A stretch of DNA of 64,000 nt from Bradyrhizobium cytisi (GTDB lineage: Bacteria > Pseudomonadota > Alphaproteobacteria > Rhizobiales > Xanthobacteraceae), in contig NZ_VSSR01000023.1 in the NCBI RefSeq assembly GCF_008123515.1, positions 32,510 to 96,509 on the forward strand, in the 5' to 3' direction. Below, one piece after another: positions 1 through 9,357 of the stretch. The translations under genes were made by a program, and so were the position numbers. Below the pieces are notes generated by a model. The model saw only the letters and a list, made by a program, of their open reading frames with translations. It ran no database searches and had not been told where the DNA came from. Numbering within the stretch: position 1 is the first letter of the stretch; the number at the start of each line of letters is the position of its first letter.

Positions 1-349
1 GCGGCATCACGCCCCAGACCGGCCGTGGCCAGGCGGCGTCACCGGTGCGGCGTGCAATGATATGAACGTGAAGCTGCGGCACGAGATTGCCGAGCGCTGC
101 GACGTTGAGCTTGTCGCATTTGGTGATCTCCTTCAGCGCGCGCGAGACGCGGGAGATCTCGGTCATCAGCTGTGCCTGCTGGACCTCGTCGAGATCGATG
201 ATCTCGACCGCGTCGGCGCGCCGCGGCACCAGCAGCAGCCAGGGATAATGCGCGTCCTTGATAACGAGCACTTTCGACAGCGGCAAATCACCGATGTCGA
301 TGGTGTCCTCTTTCAGGCGGGAGTGCAGCGACCAGGCGGGATCTGACAT
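1..349 (-). CDS. HIT-family (histidine triad) protein, 3' end cut by window edge
   Basis: Reading the minus strand from an ATG at 347-349 gives an uninterrupted frame of about 116 residues that runs off the window edge. It starts MSDPAWSLHSRLKED and carries the HIT signature QLHVHIIARR near residue 95, with the usual upstream VLVIKDAHYPWLLLVPRR strand. HIT proteins are small nucleotide hydrolases or transferases of the cytoplasm. The first histidine of the HxHxH motif is Gln here, as in some other HIT-like proteins. About 20-25 C-terminal residues are probably missing. Family assignment is firm; substrate is unknown. Confidence 0.85.
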   Translation of the reverse strand, partial: MSDPAWSLHSRLKEDTIDIGDLPLSKVLVIKDAHYPWLLLVPRRADAVEIIDLDEVQQAQLMTEISRVSRALKEITKCDKLNVAALGNLVPQLHVHIIARRTGDAAWPRPVWGVMP

Positions 350-661
350 ATGCGTTTCCGGAATGCCCGATGGGAGCGGGCGCGTCTGGTTGGACCATAC
401 GATACGGGGTCAGTCGAGGGAAGGTTGAGGCTCCGCAGGTCCCACATGCTCTGTTGTCGTCTCGGCGAAGCAGGCTGTGTGAGAAGTCGCGGCTATTGCG
501 CCGGGTAGGCCGGGGCGGATGCGCGGTAAGAATCCCTGTCCAACGACTGAAGAGCCGTATGCGGGAGAACCGCCCGTAAGGTTCGGAGGGGGACGCCAAA
601 AGCCTTCCTTACCCCTGTCAAGTGGAGCTTGAGGCGGTTTGAACCCTACGCGCTGAAGCTC
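350..661. other. Gene-free stretch between HIT and DUF3237 genes
   Basis: About 310 bases hold no convincing reading frame; short open frames on both strands (for example 370-579 plus) have no recognisable domain or ribosome site. The only interpretable content is a group II intron domain V/VI-like hairpin pair at 552-620, described separately. The rest looks like decayed sequence. Confidence 0.6.
552..620 (+). mobile_element. Group II intron 3'-end relic (domain V/VI-like)
   Basis: Bases 552-584 read GAGCCGTATGCGG, a GAGA-type loop, then CCGCCCGTAAGGTTC, which is the layout of a group II intron domain V (about 34 nt, GAGCCGTATGCG... ...CGTACGGTTC) with two substitutions in the 3' strand. 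It is followed by GGAGGGGG and a second hairpin with AGGGG/CCCCT arms ending near 620, in the position of domain VI. No reverse transcriptase/maturase frame lies upstream, so this would be a dead fragment. Resemblance is judged by eye from known domain V sequences; the 5' limit of the relic is not visible. Confidence 0.5.
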
Positions 662-1123
662 TTACGCCACCTGATGCACGTCGATCACCACGCGGTCGGC
701 ATGTCGCGCTGCTGAGCCGACAAAAATGTGCTCCATCAGCCAGCGATACTTCTCGTGTCCCGTCTCGAACTTCGGGACCGTGCGGAAATAGATCAGCTTG
801 GGATCGACCGGCTCGCCGCGCTTGAGCTTTTGCAGCAGGTCGACCGGGCCGAAGCGCATGCCCTTGTTCTCGACATAGACGACGGCGCCGTCGTCGGTCT
901 CGAAGGCGTATTTGGCTTCGAGATCGATCAGCTCGGTGGGGCGGATGGTCTGGAAGTCGGCGCCGAACGGGAGCACCTTGCCGGTGATCGCACCCTTCAC
1001 CTCGCCGCCGATGATCGGAATGATGCGGCGGACGCCGATGCCGGTTTCGCCGGCGGTGATGACGTCGCCGATTTCAGCGGTGATGGTGAAGACGTATTTC
1101 GTCTCGAGCGTCGGTGTGGTCAT
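662..1123 (-). CDS. DUF3237 family protein
   Basis: 153 residues beginning MTTPTLETKYVFTITAEIGD. The family pattern is visible: a G-x-RRIIPIIGGEVKG stretch near residue 32, then a run of beta strands ending in YFRTVPKFETGHEKYRWL and a C-terminal VVIDVHQV. DUF3237 proteins are small single-domain beta proteins often found next to aromatic or lactone catabolism genes; no reaction is established. The start lies only 10 bases after the dctM stop, so it is the last gene of the TRAP transporter operon and probably acts on the imported compound. No signal peptide; likely cytoplasmic. Confidence 0.85.
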   Translation of the reverse strand: MTTPTLETKYVFTITAEIGDVITAGETGIGVRRIIPIIGGEVKGAITGKVLPFGADFQTIRPTELIDLEAKYAFETDDGAVVYVENKGMRFGPVDLLQKLKRGEPVDPKLIYFRTVPKFETGHEKYRWLMEHIFVGSAARHADRVVIDVHQVA

Positions 1124-1133
1124 CGCTTCACCT

Positions 1134-2453
1134 TCAATGCGCCATCATGCGCGTCGGCAACCAGGTCGCCAGCAACGGGAACGCGATCAAAATCACCAGA
1201 CGCACCAAGTCGGTCGCCACGAACGGGATCACGCCCTTGAAGATGGTGGAGAATGAGACGTCCTTCACCACGCTCTTGATGACAAAGACGTTCATGCCGA
1301 CCGGCGGATGGATCAGGCCGAGCTCGACGGTCATGACGATGATGACGCCGAACCAGATCGGATCGAAGCCGAGATGCGTGATGACCGGGAAGATGATCGG
1401 CACGGTCAGGATGATCATCGCCATGGCATCCATCAGGCAGCCGAGCACGAGATACATCACCATGATCAGCGCCAGCACGCCGTAGGGGCCCAGGCCCAGG
1501 CCGGTGAGGAATTCCGTCACCTTTTGCGGCGTCTGCGTCACCGTGAGGAAATAGCCGAAGATCAGCGCGCCGATCAGTACGGTGAACACGGCCGCCGCCG
1601 TGCGCGTCGCCTGGAGCAGCGAGGCCAGAATCTTCTCCCGATCGAGCCGGCCCGTAAGCACGCCGATGATGAAGGCACCGGTGGCCCCGACGCCGCCGGC
1701 TTCCGTCGGCGTGAAGCGCGGCAGGAACGGCAGGCCGTAAAGGCCACCGATCACGAACACGAACAACAGCACCGGCGCCCAGATGTCCTTCAGGCCGGCA
1801 AAGCGCTCTCGCCAGGGCAGCACTTTGCCCTTGGGCAGGAAGTCGGGGCGGAAATAGCCGATCAGGAAGATCGTGATCATGTACATGGTCATCGCCAGCA
1901 GGCCCGGAATGATGCCGGCGATGAAGAGTTTTCCGATGTCCTGCTCGGTGATGATGCCGTAAACCGCGAGCACGGTGGAGGGCGGCAGCATCGCACCCAG
2001 CGTGCCGCCGGCCGCGATCACGCCGGTAGCAAAGGACTGCGGATAGCCGAAGCGGCGCATCTCGGGGTAGGCGACCGCGGAGAACGTCGCGGCGGTTGCG
2101 ACCGACGAGCCGCAGATCGCGGCAAAGCCGCCGCAGGCGCCGACGGTGGCAATGCCGAGGCCGCCGCGCAAGTGCCCGACAAAGCCGTTGGCGGCGCGGA
2201 ACAACTCGCGGCTCATGCCGGAATTGCTGACGAAGGAGCCCATCAGCAGAAACATCGGGATGACACCGAAAGTGTAGTCGGTGACCGTGCGCATCGAGGT
2301 CTGGCCGACCAGCTTCAGCGCCGGCGTTGCGCCGACCAGATAGGAGAAGCCGGAGACGCCGACGAGGCCCATCGCCATGCCGACGGGTACGCGCAGCAGC
2401 ATCAGCGCGAACAGGGAAACGAAGCCGAGAACGGCGACGGCATCGGTGCTCAT
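1134..2453 (-). CDS. dctM: TRAP transporter large permease (DctM family)
   Basis: 439 residues, start ATG at 2451-2453, almost directly after the small-permease stop (2456). The frame stays open upstream but that part overlaps dctQ, and MSTDAVAVLGFVSLFALMLLRVPVGMAMG is a typical DctM N terminus. Around twelve hydrophobic helices and the conserved GGFAAICGSSVATAATF and GGTLGAMLPPS segments are present. It forms the transport channel of a sodium-driven tripartite importer in the inner membrane with DctQ and the periplasmic DctP. The order dctP-dctQ-dctM-DUF3237 is a single minus-strand operon. Confidence 0.93.
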   Translation of the reverse strand: MSTDAVAVLGFVSLFALMLLRVPVGMAMGLVGVSGFSYLVGATPALKLVGQTSMRTVTDYTFGVIPMFLLMGSFVSNSGMSRELFRAANGFVGHLRGGLGIATVGACGGFAAICGSSVATAATFSAVAYPEMRRFGYPQSFATGVIAAGGTLGAMLPPSTVLAVYGIITEQDIGKLFIAGIIPGLLAMTMYMITIFLIGYFRPDFLPKGKVLPWRERFAGLKDIWAPVLLFVFVIGGLYGLPFLPRFTPTEAGGVGATGAFIIGVLTGRLDREKILASLLQATRTAAAVFTVLIGALIFGYFLTVTQTPQKVTEFLTGLGLGPYGVLALIMVMYLVLGCLMDAMAMIILTVPIIFPVITHLGFDPIWFGVIIVMTVELGLIHPPVGMNVFVIKSVVKDVSFSTIFKGVIPFVATDLVRLVILIAFPLLATWLPTRMMAH

Positions 2454-2455
2454 GA

Positions 2456-2962
2456 TTACTCCGTCGCCTTCAGCTTGGGGTCGTGCATGTCTTCGGGATG
2501 GAAGATCAATCGGTAAGTGCGGATCGCGATCAGCAGCACGGCCGAGACGTCGCCGATCCAGGCGATCGCGAAGAACGGCCATGTCGGCATGTGCATGTCG
2601 AAGGTCTGGACGTTGTCCTTGTAGGTGCCGCGCACCTTGTCGAACAATGTCCACGTCTGAACCGTGACCACGAACAGCAGCACCAACGTTGCGAACACGT
2701 CGATCCAGCGCTGGTAGCGCGGGCCGACATTGCCCCAGACCAGGTCGACGGTGATGTGCGTGCCGCGATAGGAGGTCGCGGCGATGCCCCAGAAAATGAG
2801 GATGCCAAGCAGCATGCGGCCGATGTCGAAACTGTCGGGAATCGAATAGTTCAGCGTGTTGCGCAGCAGCACCGACAGGAAGATGTCGAGCGCGACGATG
2901 CCGACGAACGCGGCAGCGATCCATTCGATCGAGTCGATGACGCGATCCATCCAGCGCTTCAT
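2456..2962 (-). CDS. dctQ: TRAP transporter small permease (DctQ family)
   Basis: 168 residues with four hydrophobic helices, the usual size and topology of DctQ. The family pattern of a first helix followed by VLLRNTLNYSIPDSFDIGRMLLGILIFWGIAATSYRGTHITVD is clear. It is the membrane partner that joins the large permease and helps receive substrate from the periplasmic protein. The gene sits between dctP (73-base gap) and dctM (2-base gap), so translation is probably coupled. Confidence 0.92.
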   Translation of the reverse strand: MKRWMDRVIDSIEWIAAAFVGIVALDIFLSVLLRNTLNYSIPDSFDIGRMLLGILIFWGIAATSYRGTHITVDLVWGNVGPRYQRWIDVFATLVLLFVVTVQTWTLFDKVRGTYKDNVQTFDMHMPTWPFFAIAWIGDVSAVLLIAIRTYRLIFHPEDMHDPKLKATE

Positions 2963-3035
2963 GGGTGGAGGGTCCTCAAATTTGCAGGAAAGCGGCGGCG
3001 GGAGGATTCCCGCCGCCGCTCTGTTTCGGTGAAAA

Positions 3036-4052
3036 CTACTCCGTCAGCGCGTTGTATTTCTTCAGCGAGGCCTTCAAATCCGCCAGCGCGGCGTCGGGAT
3101 CGACGCCGGCCTTCTTGGCGCCATCACCCCAGGTCTTGACCAGCGGCTCGGCCGCCTTCTTCCAGGCGGCGGTCTGATCCGCTGTCAGCTTGTAGACCTC
3201 GTGACCTTCTTCCGCCTTCACCTTGTCGATGCCGGCATCCTCGAACTTGCCCCAGTGCTCGCCGACAACGCCCGCCATCTCGGTCGAGCAGTTCTTGTCG
3301 ATCGCGGCCTTCTGCTTGTCGGACATCGCGTCGTACTTGTCCTTGTTCATCACGAACACGAAGGTCGTCGTATAGAGCGGGGCCTCCATATGGTACTTCG
3401 TCACCTTGTCGATGCCGAACAGCACCAGCGAGCCCCAGGGGAACGTCACGCCGTCGGCGACGCCGCGCTCGATGATGTCGCGCACTTCAGGTGCCGACGA
3501 TTGCACGTTGGTGCCGCCGAGCGCGGTGACGAAGTTCGCCATGGTGGCGTGAGCCGGGCGGATCTTCATGCCCTTCACGTCCTCCGGCATCACGATCTTC
3601 TTGGTGCGGGAGTGGAAGGAGGAGGGCGAGTGGACGAAGGCGAGGCAGTATTTGACGTCCTTCATCTCCTTCTCGGCATATTTGCGGTACCAGGCGTCAA
3701 GCCCCATCGAGCCGCCCTTGGCGTCCGAGATCAGGAACGGCAATTCGCCGGCACCGACGATCGGAAAGCGGCCGGGCTGGTAGCCGGGATTGACGTAGGT
3801 GACGTCGGCAATGCCGTCGCGCGCCATGTCGTAATGGTCAAAAGCCTTGCCGAGCTGCTGGGCCGGAAACACCTTGCCCTTGATGGTGCCGCCTGAGTCC
3901 TTCTCGACCGCGGCCGCCCAGTCTTCCAGCGATTTCTGCAGCGGATGCGAGGCCGGCACCCAATGCGAGATCTTCAGGTCGAAGGTCTTGTCCTGCGCGA
4001 ACGCAGGCGTCACGCTTGCTGCCAGCAGCAAAGCCAGACAGGCTTTCCTCAT
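3036..4052 (-). CDS. dctP: TRAP transporter periplasmic substrate-binding protein (DctP family)
   Basis: 338 residues. The start at ATG 4050-4052 is chosen because it gives a Sec signal peptide (MRKACLALLLAASVTPAFAQ) and is preceded by a good AGAGGGAG ribosome site; an upstream in-frame ATG at 4160 would add 36 non-family residues. The mature part begins KTFDLKISHWVPASHPLQK and continues with the DctP pattern of GKVFPAQQLGKAFDHYDMARDGIADVTYVNPGY. This extracytoplasmic protein captures an organic acid for DctQM. Adjacency to pobA suggests an aromatic acid as ligand, but that is inference. Confidence 0.92.
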   Translation of the reverse strand: MRKACLALLLAASVTPAFAQDKTFDLKISHWVPASHPLQKSLEDWAAAVEKDSGGTIKGKVFPAQQLGKAFDHYDMARDGIADVTYVNPGYQPGRFPIVGAGELPFLISDAKGGSMGLDAWYRKYAEKEMKDVKYCLAFVHSPSSFHSRTKKIVMPEDVKGMKIRPAHATMANFVTALGGTNVQSSAPEVRDIIERGVADGVTFPWGSLVLFGIDKVTKYHMEAPLYTTTFVFVMNKDKYDAMSDKQKAAIDKNCSTEMAGVVGEHWGKFEDAGIDKVKAEEGHEVYKLTADQTAAWKKAAEPLVKTWGDGAKKAGVDPDAALADLKASLKKYNALTE

Positions 4053-4101
4053 CGGTCGTGTCTCCCTCTTTTCGACGGCGGGCTGCGCTGGCCCAGCCTC
4101 A

Positions 4102-4138
4102 TTAATTAACATGTTATCTAATTGGCTGGCGCGTTCAA
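4102..4138 (-). promoter_or_regulatory. Putative dctP promoter overlapped by operator-like palindrome
   Basis: On the minus strand TTGAAC (complement of 4133-4138) and TAACAT (complement of 4111-4116) are 16 bases apart, a plausible sigma-70 promoter for dctP. Bases 4102-4121 form an imperfect palindrome (8 of 10 positions per arm) centred on TAACATGTTA that covers the -10 box, the position expected for repressor control. The AT-rich form suits a MarR or GntR-type repressor; no such regulator gene lies next to it. Confidence 0.45.
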
Positions 4139-4197
4139 GCCGGAACTGCCGCCGCGTCATTTACGTCAGCCATATTGCATGGATTTCTCGCCGTTAG

Positions 4198-5478
<1,281 letters not shown>

Positions 5479-5490
5479 GCGGCGGAGACG

Positions 5491-5514
5491 GTGGGCACGC
5501 TTCGCTTTGCCCAC
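5491..5514. repeat. Short intergenic palindrome, possible terminator after pobA
   Basis: GTGGGCA and TTGCCCAC arms with a CGCTTCGC centre form a hairpin 13 bases after the pobA stop, followed by CCTACA. The arm-loop-arm text matches a type of short repeat common between genes in Bradyrhizobium-like genomes. It has no T tract, so a terminator role is only possible. Confidence 0.5.
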
Positions 5515-5651
5515 CCTACAGGATCTTCGCTCGCGACGGCGAGCATCATTTAAAACACCCGCGCAAATCTCGTTTAAAACTTTGTAGGCGGTGAAACTGT
5601 CATCCACATCGCGTTCAATGGCGGCAATCCACCAACGGACGCGAGACACGC

Positions 5652-6071
5652 ATGACCGACAGCGCCATCCCCGACGGCTTTGAGCCGTTGTCCCGCGAGA
5701 GCCCGCTCACAGAACCGTGGAAGCCGCTCTACGCGAAGAAAACCGACAAGGCCGTCATTATCGGCCTTCGTCTGGCAAGGCCGCACACAAACGGCCGTGG
5801 CTTGATCCATGGCGGCCTGATTGCCGCGCTCGCCGACAATGCCATGGGCTACAGCTGCGCGCAGGTGACGAACTGGACCACCTCGTTCGTGACGGTCTCG
5901 CTGTCGATCGATTTCGTCGGCTCCGCCGAGATCGGCCAATGGTGTTCGATCGAGAGCGATGTCATCAAGACGGGTAAGACGATCTGCTTCGCGCAGTGCC
6001 TGATCAAAGCCGACGGCGTCGTGATCGCGCGGGCCAGCGGGACATTCCGGGTGGTGCCGAAGAAGGCGTAA
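5652..6071 (+). CDS. PaaI-type hotdog-fold acyl-CoA thioesterase
   Basis: 139 residues. The hotdog-fold active-site pattern GRGLIHGGLIAALADNAMGY is at about residues 47-66, followed by VSLSIDFVGSAEIGQWCSIESDVIKTGKTICFAQCLI, as in PaaI/YbgC-like thioesterases. Such enzymes release free acids from aryl- or acyl-CoA esters in the cytoplasm. It follows pobA by 173 bases; hydrolysis of 4-hydroxybenzoyl-CoA to supply PobA is an attractive guess. It is convergent with the LysR gene, stops three bases apart. Confidence 0.85.
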   Translation: MTDSAIPDGFEPLSRESPLTEPWKPLYAKKTDKAVIIGLRLARPHTNGRGLIHGGLIAALADNAMGYSCAQVTNWTTSFVTVSLSIDFVGSAEIGQWCSIESDVIKTGKTICFAQCLIKADGVVIARASGTFRVVPKKA

Positions 6072-6074
6072 GAT

Positions 6075-6959
6075 CTATCCAAACCTCCACGCCGTCGTCT
6101 CCACCACGAGATCGATGAACGCGCGCACCTTGGCCGAGAGCAGGCGCGAGGTCGGGTAGACGATGTGGATCGGCAGCGCCGGCTGCTCGTACTTCGCCAG
6201 CACGATTTTCAACCGCCCGCGCTTCAGGCCCTCGGCAGCCTGATAGGCCAGCACGCGCGTGATGCCGCCGCCGACCTCGGCATATTGCAGGGCGGCGTCG
6301 GCGCTGTTGCTGATGAAGCGGGGGGATGGCGTCACCTCGATGTCGCGGCCGTCATGCGCAAAGCGCCACGCCGTCGTGGGACCGAACCGGATGGTCTGAT
6401 GCTCGGTCAGCGCCTCCGGCGTTTTCGGCTCGCCATGGCGCTTCAGATAGCCGGGCGTGGCCACGACGATCCGCCGCATCTCGCCGACCTGGCGCGCAAC
6501 CAGTGAGGAGTCCGCGAGATGGCCGATGCGGACGGCCGCATCGACAGCGTCCTCGACGAGGTTGACGAGATTATCCGAGAGCCTGAGTTCGCAGGCAACC
6601 TCGGGGTAGCGCTTGAGATAGTCGGTCATGACCGGGCCGACGTGCAGCCGGCCGAAGCCGACCGGCGCCGATACTACCAGCCGTCCGCTCGGCCGGTTGC
6701 GCTCCTCCCGCGCCGAGCCGTCGGCTTCCTCGACATCGGCAAGGATTCGCCGGGCGCGCTCCAGATAGCGCGTGCCGACGTCGGTCAGCGTCACTTGCCG
6801 CGTGGTCCGTTGCAGCAACCTTGCGCCAAGATGATCCTCCAGCGCCGCGATCAGCCGCGTCACCGCCGAGGGCGATAGCCGCAGCTTGCGCGCCGCGGGC
6901 GCAAAGCCGCGCAGATCGGCAACGGTGACGAAGACATGCATGGCTTCGAGGCGGTCCAT
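6075..6959 (-). CDS. LysR-family transcriptional regulator
   Basis: About 294 residues from MDRLEAMHVFVTVADLRGF; an ATG two codons upstream (6965) is equally possible. The N-terminal winged helix-turn-helix (residues 1-60, with FAPAARKLRLSPSAVTRLIAALEDHLGARLLQRTTR) and the C-terminal effector-binding domain (from SGRLVVSAPVGFGR, residue about 90) are complete. The pattern fits the CrgA-like subgroup. It is divergent from the flavin-binding protein gene at 7084, which is its probable target. Neither start has a recognisable ribosome site. Confidence 0.92.
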   Translation of the reverse strand: MDRLEAMHVFVTVADLRGFAPAARKLRLSPSAVTRLIAALEDHLGARLLQRTTRQVTLTDVGTRYLERARRILADVEEADGSAREERNRPSGRLVVSAPVGFGRLHVGPVMTDYLKRYPEVACELRLSDNLVNLVEDAVDAAVRIGHLADSSLVARQVGEMRRIVVATPGYLKRHGEPKTPEALTEHQTIRFGPTTAWRFAHDGRDIEVTPSPRFISNSADAALQYAEVGGGITRVLAYQAAEGLKRGRLKIVLAKYEQPALPIHIVYPTSRLLSAKVRAFIDLVVETTAWRFG

Positions 6960-6967
6960 GGGCATTA

Positions 6968-6982
6968 TTGCATATATTGCAA
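6968..6982. promoter_or_regulatory. LysR-type T-N11-A box
   Basis: TTGCATATATTGCAA is a perfect inverted repeat (TTGCA / TGCAA, five-base spacer) that also fits the T-N11-A LysR consensus. It lies 9 bases upstream of the LysR start and about 100 bases before the divergent gene, the classic place for autoregulation and divergent control. Confidence 0.55.
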
Positions 6983-7083
6983 CGATGAAGTGTCAAGCAG
7001 GCTGATTGTTTTGAACGCCGGAGGAGCCATTTTTAATGCCGGAAAGACGCGGAGATGCGCCGGAATTTTCAGGAGATGTTTCC

Positions 7084-7713
7084 ATGACCGCAGCCCACAC
7101 CTATGCTAGCGACGTCGCCTTTACCCATGCGGTCAAGGCGATCCAGACGCGCAAGGGCTCCCGCGAGGCCTATGGCCGCGTCGAGCAGCGCGGCTGGCGC
7201 ACCGAGGTCGATGAAAACCTCGAGGCCTTCCTGGCCGATGCCAACAGCTTCTATTTTGCCACCGCCTCGGCTGACGGCCAGCCCTATATCCAGCACCGCG
7301 GCGGCCCGAAGGGGTTTCTCAAGGTGCTGGACAAGCAGACGCTCGCCTTCGCCGATTATGCCGGCAATCAGCAATACCTGACCCAGGGCAATCTCTCCGA
7401 GAATGCCAAGGCCTACATCTTCGTGATGGACTACGCCCATCGCCGCCGGGTGAAGATCTGGGGGGAGGCGCGGGTGGTCGAGGATGACGATGCGCTGACG
7501 GACGTGCTGATGCCGAAGGGTTATCGCGCCCGGCCCGAGCAGGTGATCGTGTTCAAGATCGCGGCCTGGGACACCAACTGCCCGCAGCACATTCCGCAGA
7601 AGTTCGACGCGGCGGATGTCGCGGCGGCATTGGCTGCGAGAGACCAGCGGATTGCAGAGCTCGAGGCGCAGGTTGCGGCGCTGAAGGGGCGGGCAACGGC
7701 AGAGGAGAGCTAA
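7084..7713 (+). CDS. Pyridoxamine 5'-phosphate oxidase-like flavin-binding protein
   Basis: 209 residues from ATG 7084, preceded by AGGAGAT at a good distance; an in-frame ATG at 7036 is less likely. The split-barrel FMN-binding region is visible as FYFATASADGQPYIQHRGGPKGFLKVLDKQTLAFADYAGNQQY (residues about 53-95) and VKIWGEARVV. A coiled-coil-like tail follows (ALAARDQRIAELEAQVAALKG). These proteins bind FMN and reduce or protect against small molecules; the substrate is not evident. Divergent from LysR. Its stop overlaps the convergent AbrB gene by 4 bases. Confidence 0.85.
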   Translation: MTAAHTYASDVAFTHAVKAIQTRKGSREAYGRVEQRGWRTEVDENLEAFLADANSFYFATASADGQPYIQHRGGPKGFLKVLDKQTLAFADYAGNQQYLTQGNLSENAKAYIFVMDYAHRRRVKIWGEARVVEDDDALTDVLMPKGYRARPEQVIVFKIAAWDTNCPQHIPQKFDAADVAAALAARDQRIAELEAQVAALKGRATAEES

Positions 7714-8795
7714 TCGTCGACGTCGTCCTGCGTGCGGCCGAACAGGTGCACGATGCCCGGCGTCGCGATCGTCACGAACACGAAGCGCGAGAGGTGATGA
7801 GCGCCGACGAAGATCGGGTCGATGTGCAGCGTCAGCGCCAGCGCCAGCATCGCGTCCATCGCGCCGGGCGCAAACGCAACGACGACGTCGGAGAATTTCA
7901 CCTGCGTGGTGAGTGCGATGATGCCGACGAAGATCGAGGAGACGGCGATCGCCACGGCGAACGAGCCTAGGGCGGCGTTGATGTGGCCGGTGAGGGTCTT
8001 GATTCGCATCCGGGCAAAGCGACTGCCGATCAGCGCGCCGATGCCGACCAGCGCGACGCCGCGCACCCAGTTCGGCAGGCCGCCCTCGACCCAGCCCGCG
8101 CCATGCAGCACGCTGGAGCCGATCATCGCGCCGAACATCCAGCTCGCCGGAAACTTGATCAGCCGCAGCACGAGCGATGCCGCCAGCGAAGCGGCGACCA
8201 ATTCCAGAAGATCGAGCGGCGAGGCAATCGCCGTCGTCAGCGAGGGTGCCACGGAGGGTGCGACACCCGCGATCGCCAGCACCATCGGCAGTGCTGCGGT
8301 GAGGATGATCACGCGCATGGTCTGCACCACTGCGATGCCCGGCAGGTCGGCCCCGCGCTCGACCGCCAATATCGTGATCTGTGACAGCGCGCCCGGGCTG
8401 CCGGCGAGGAAGGCAGAGGTGCGGTCCCAGCCATGAATCCGCTGGAGGTAATAGCTCGAGCCGAAGGTCGAGCAGAAGGTCGCGAGCGCCAACAGCCCGA
8501 TGGTGAGAGGGTAGGCGCTGACCTGCTGGATCAGATGGCGCGAAACCACCGAGCCGAGCGAAATGCCGAGCAGCACCAGCACGGTCTGGGTCAGGAGTGG
8601 CGGCACCGAAAGCTGGCGTCCGGCAATCGCAGCGATCCCGACTGCGATCATCGAGCCCGAGATCAACCCGCCCGGAAGGCCCGCGGCCAGGAAGGCCAGA
8701 CCGCCGGCGGCACCGATGACAAGCGTCTCCGCAGTGCTCAAAACCTTGGCACGGCTCGGCCACTCGAACGACAGGGAGGCGGTGATTTGCTTCAC
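7710..8795 (-). CDS. AbrB-family inner-membrane protein
   Basis: 361 residues with about ten hydrophobic helices arranged as two similar halves, the AbrB-duplication architecture (family once called putative ammonia monooxygenase). Repeated family phrases are FLAGSPGALSQITILAVERGADLPGIAVVQTMRV in the first half and VVAFAPGAMDAMLALALTLHIDPIFVGAHHLSRFV in the second. Function in this family is not established; transport or regulation has been suggested. It stands alone on the minus strand, convergent with the flavin protein gene. Confidence 0.85.
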   Translation of the reverse strand: MKQITASLSFEWPSRAKVLSTAETLVIGAAGGLAFLAAGLPGGLISGSMIAVGIAAIAGRQLSVPPLLTQTVLVLLGISLGSVVSRHLIQQVSAYPLTIGLLALATFCSTFGSSYYLQRIHGWDRTSAFLAGSPGALSQITILAVERGADLPGIAVVQTMRVIILTAALPMVLAIAGVAPSVAPSLTTAIASPLDLLELVAASLAASLVLRLIKFPASWMFGAMIGSSVLHGAGWVEGGLPNWVRGVALVGIGALIGSRFARMRIKTLTGHINAALGSFAVAIAVSSIFVGIIALTTQVKFSDVVVAFAPGAMDAMLALALTLHIDPIFVGAHHLSRFVFVTIATPGIVHLFGRTQDDVDD

Positions 8796-8895
8796 GCCGT
8801 CTTATGGCAAATCGGCGAGAGGTGCACAATTGCAGGCTCGTCATGCCGCAATGCGTGCGCCTCTCGCCAGGGGCGAAGGGAGGATTGTGATGGAT

Positions 8896-9171
8896 TTACT
8901 TCTTGTCGGCGGCTGCCGGCGCGGCCATGCCGCCCTTGGCGGTCTTGATGCAATCGGAGCGGAATTTCTTGCGCTCCTTGCCATGCAGGCCCTTGGCGTC
9001 TGCCTGCTTGGAGCATTCGAGCGATTCGGCCGAATGCTCCTTCGGCGCCTTCTTGTCGGTGGTGGTGGCGGCATCGGTCTTTGCGGCCGGCGCGGCGGTC
9101 TGCGCGAAGGCAGTGGCGGTCGCGAACAGGGAGGCGATCGCGACGACGGCGAGACGGGAGGCGAGGGTCAT
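8896..9171 (-). CDS. PsiF-repeat small periplasmic protein
   Basis: 91 residues from ATG 9169-9171. A Sec signal peptide (MTLASRLAVVAIASLFATATAFAQ) is followed by an Ala/Lys/Thr-rich linker and one PsiF repeat: SLECSKQADAKGLHGKERKKFRSDCIKTAKGG. The two cysteines of the repeat could form a disulfide. PsiF proteins are named from a phosphate-starvation-inducible E. coli gene but their role is unknown. An upstream in-frame ATG at 9237 lacks a signal peptide and is rejected. Confidence 0.85.
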   Translation of the reverse strand: MTLASRLAVVAIASLFATATAFAQTAAPAAKTDAATTTDKKAPKEHSAESLECSKQADAKGLHGKERKKFRSDCIKTAKGGMAAPAAADKK

Positions 9172-9357
9172 GATGGGCTCTTCTTGCGAGAGTTGCGGAG
9201 GAGCGCGAACGTCGGCCCGCCTTGCTGAACGCCACATGAATAACCCTGTACGGCGCGATCACTATATTTTAGCGCCGAGCAGCGTCACTTCCTTGTCGGA
9301 TGTCCGGAGCACGCTAGGATAGCAGTCCTCGTTTTGCTTTCCTGAGGGAGACCAAGG

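Noticed and set aside
1308..2516. 402-residue plus-strand open frame over dctM
   Set aside because: It is the antisense shadow of a clear DctM gene, with charged low-complexity His/Asp/Arg/Gln composition and no domain.
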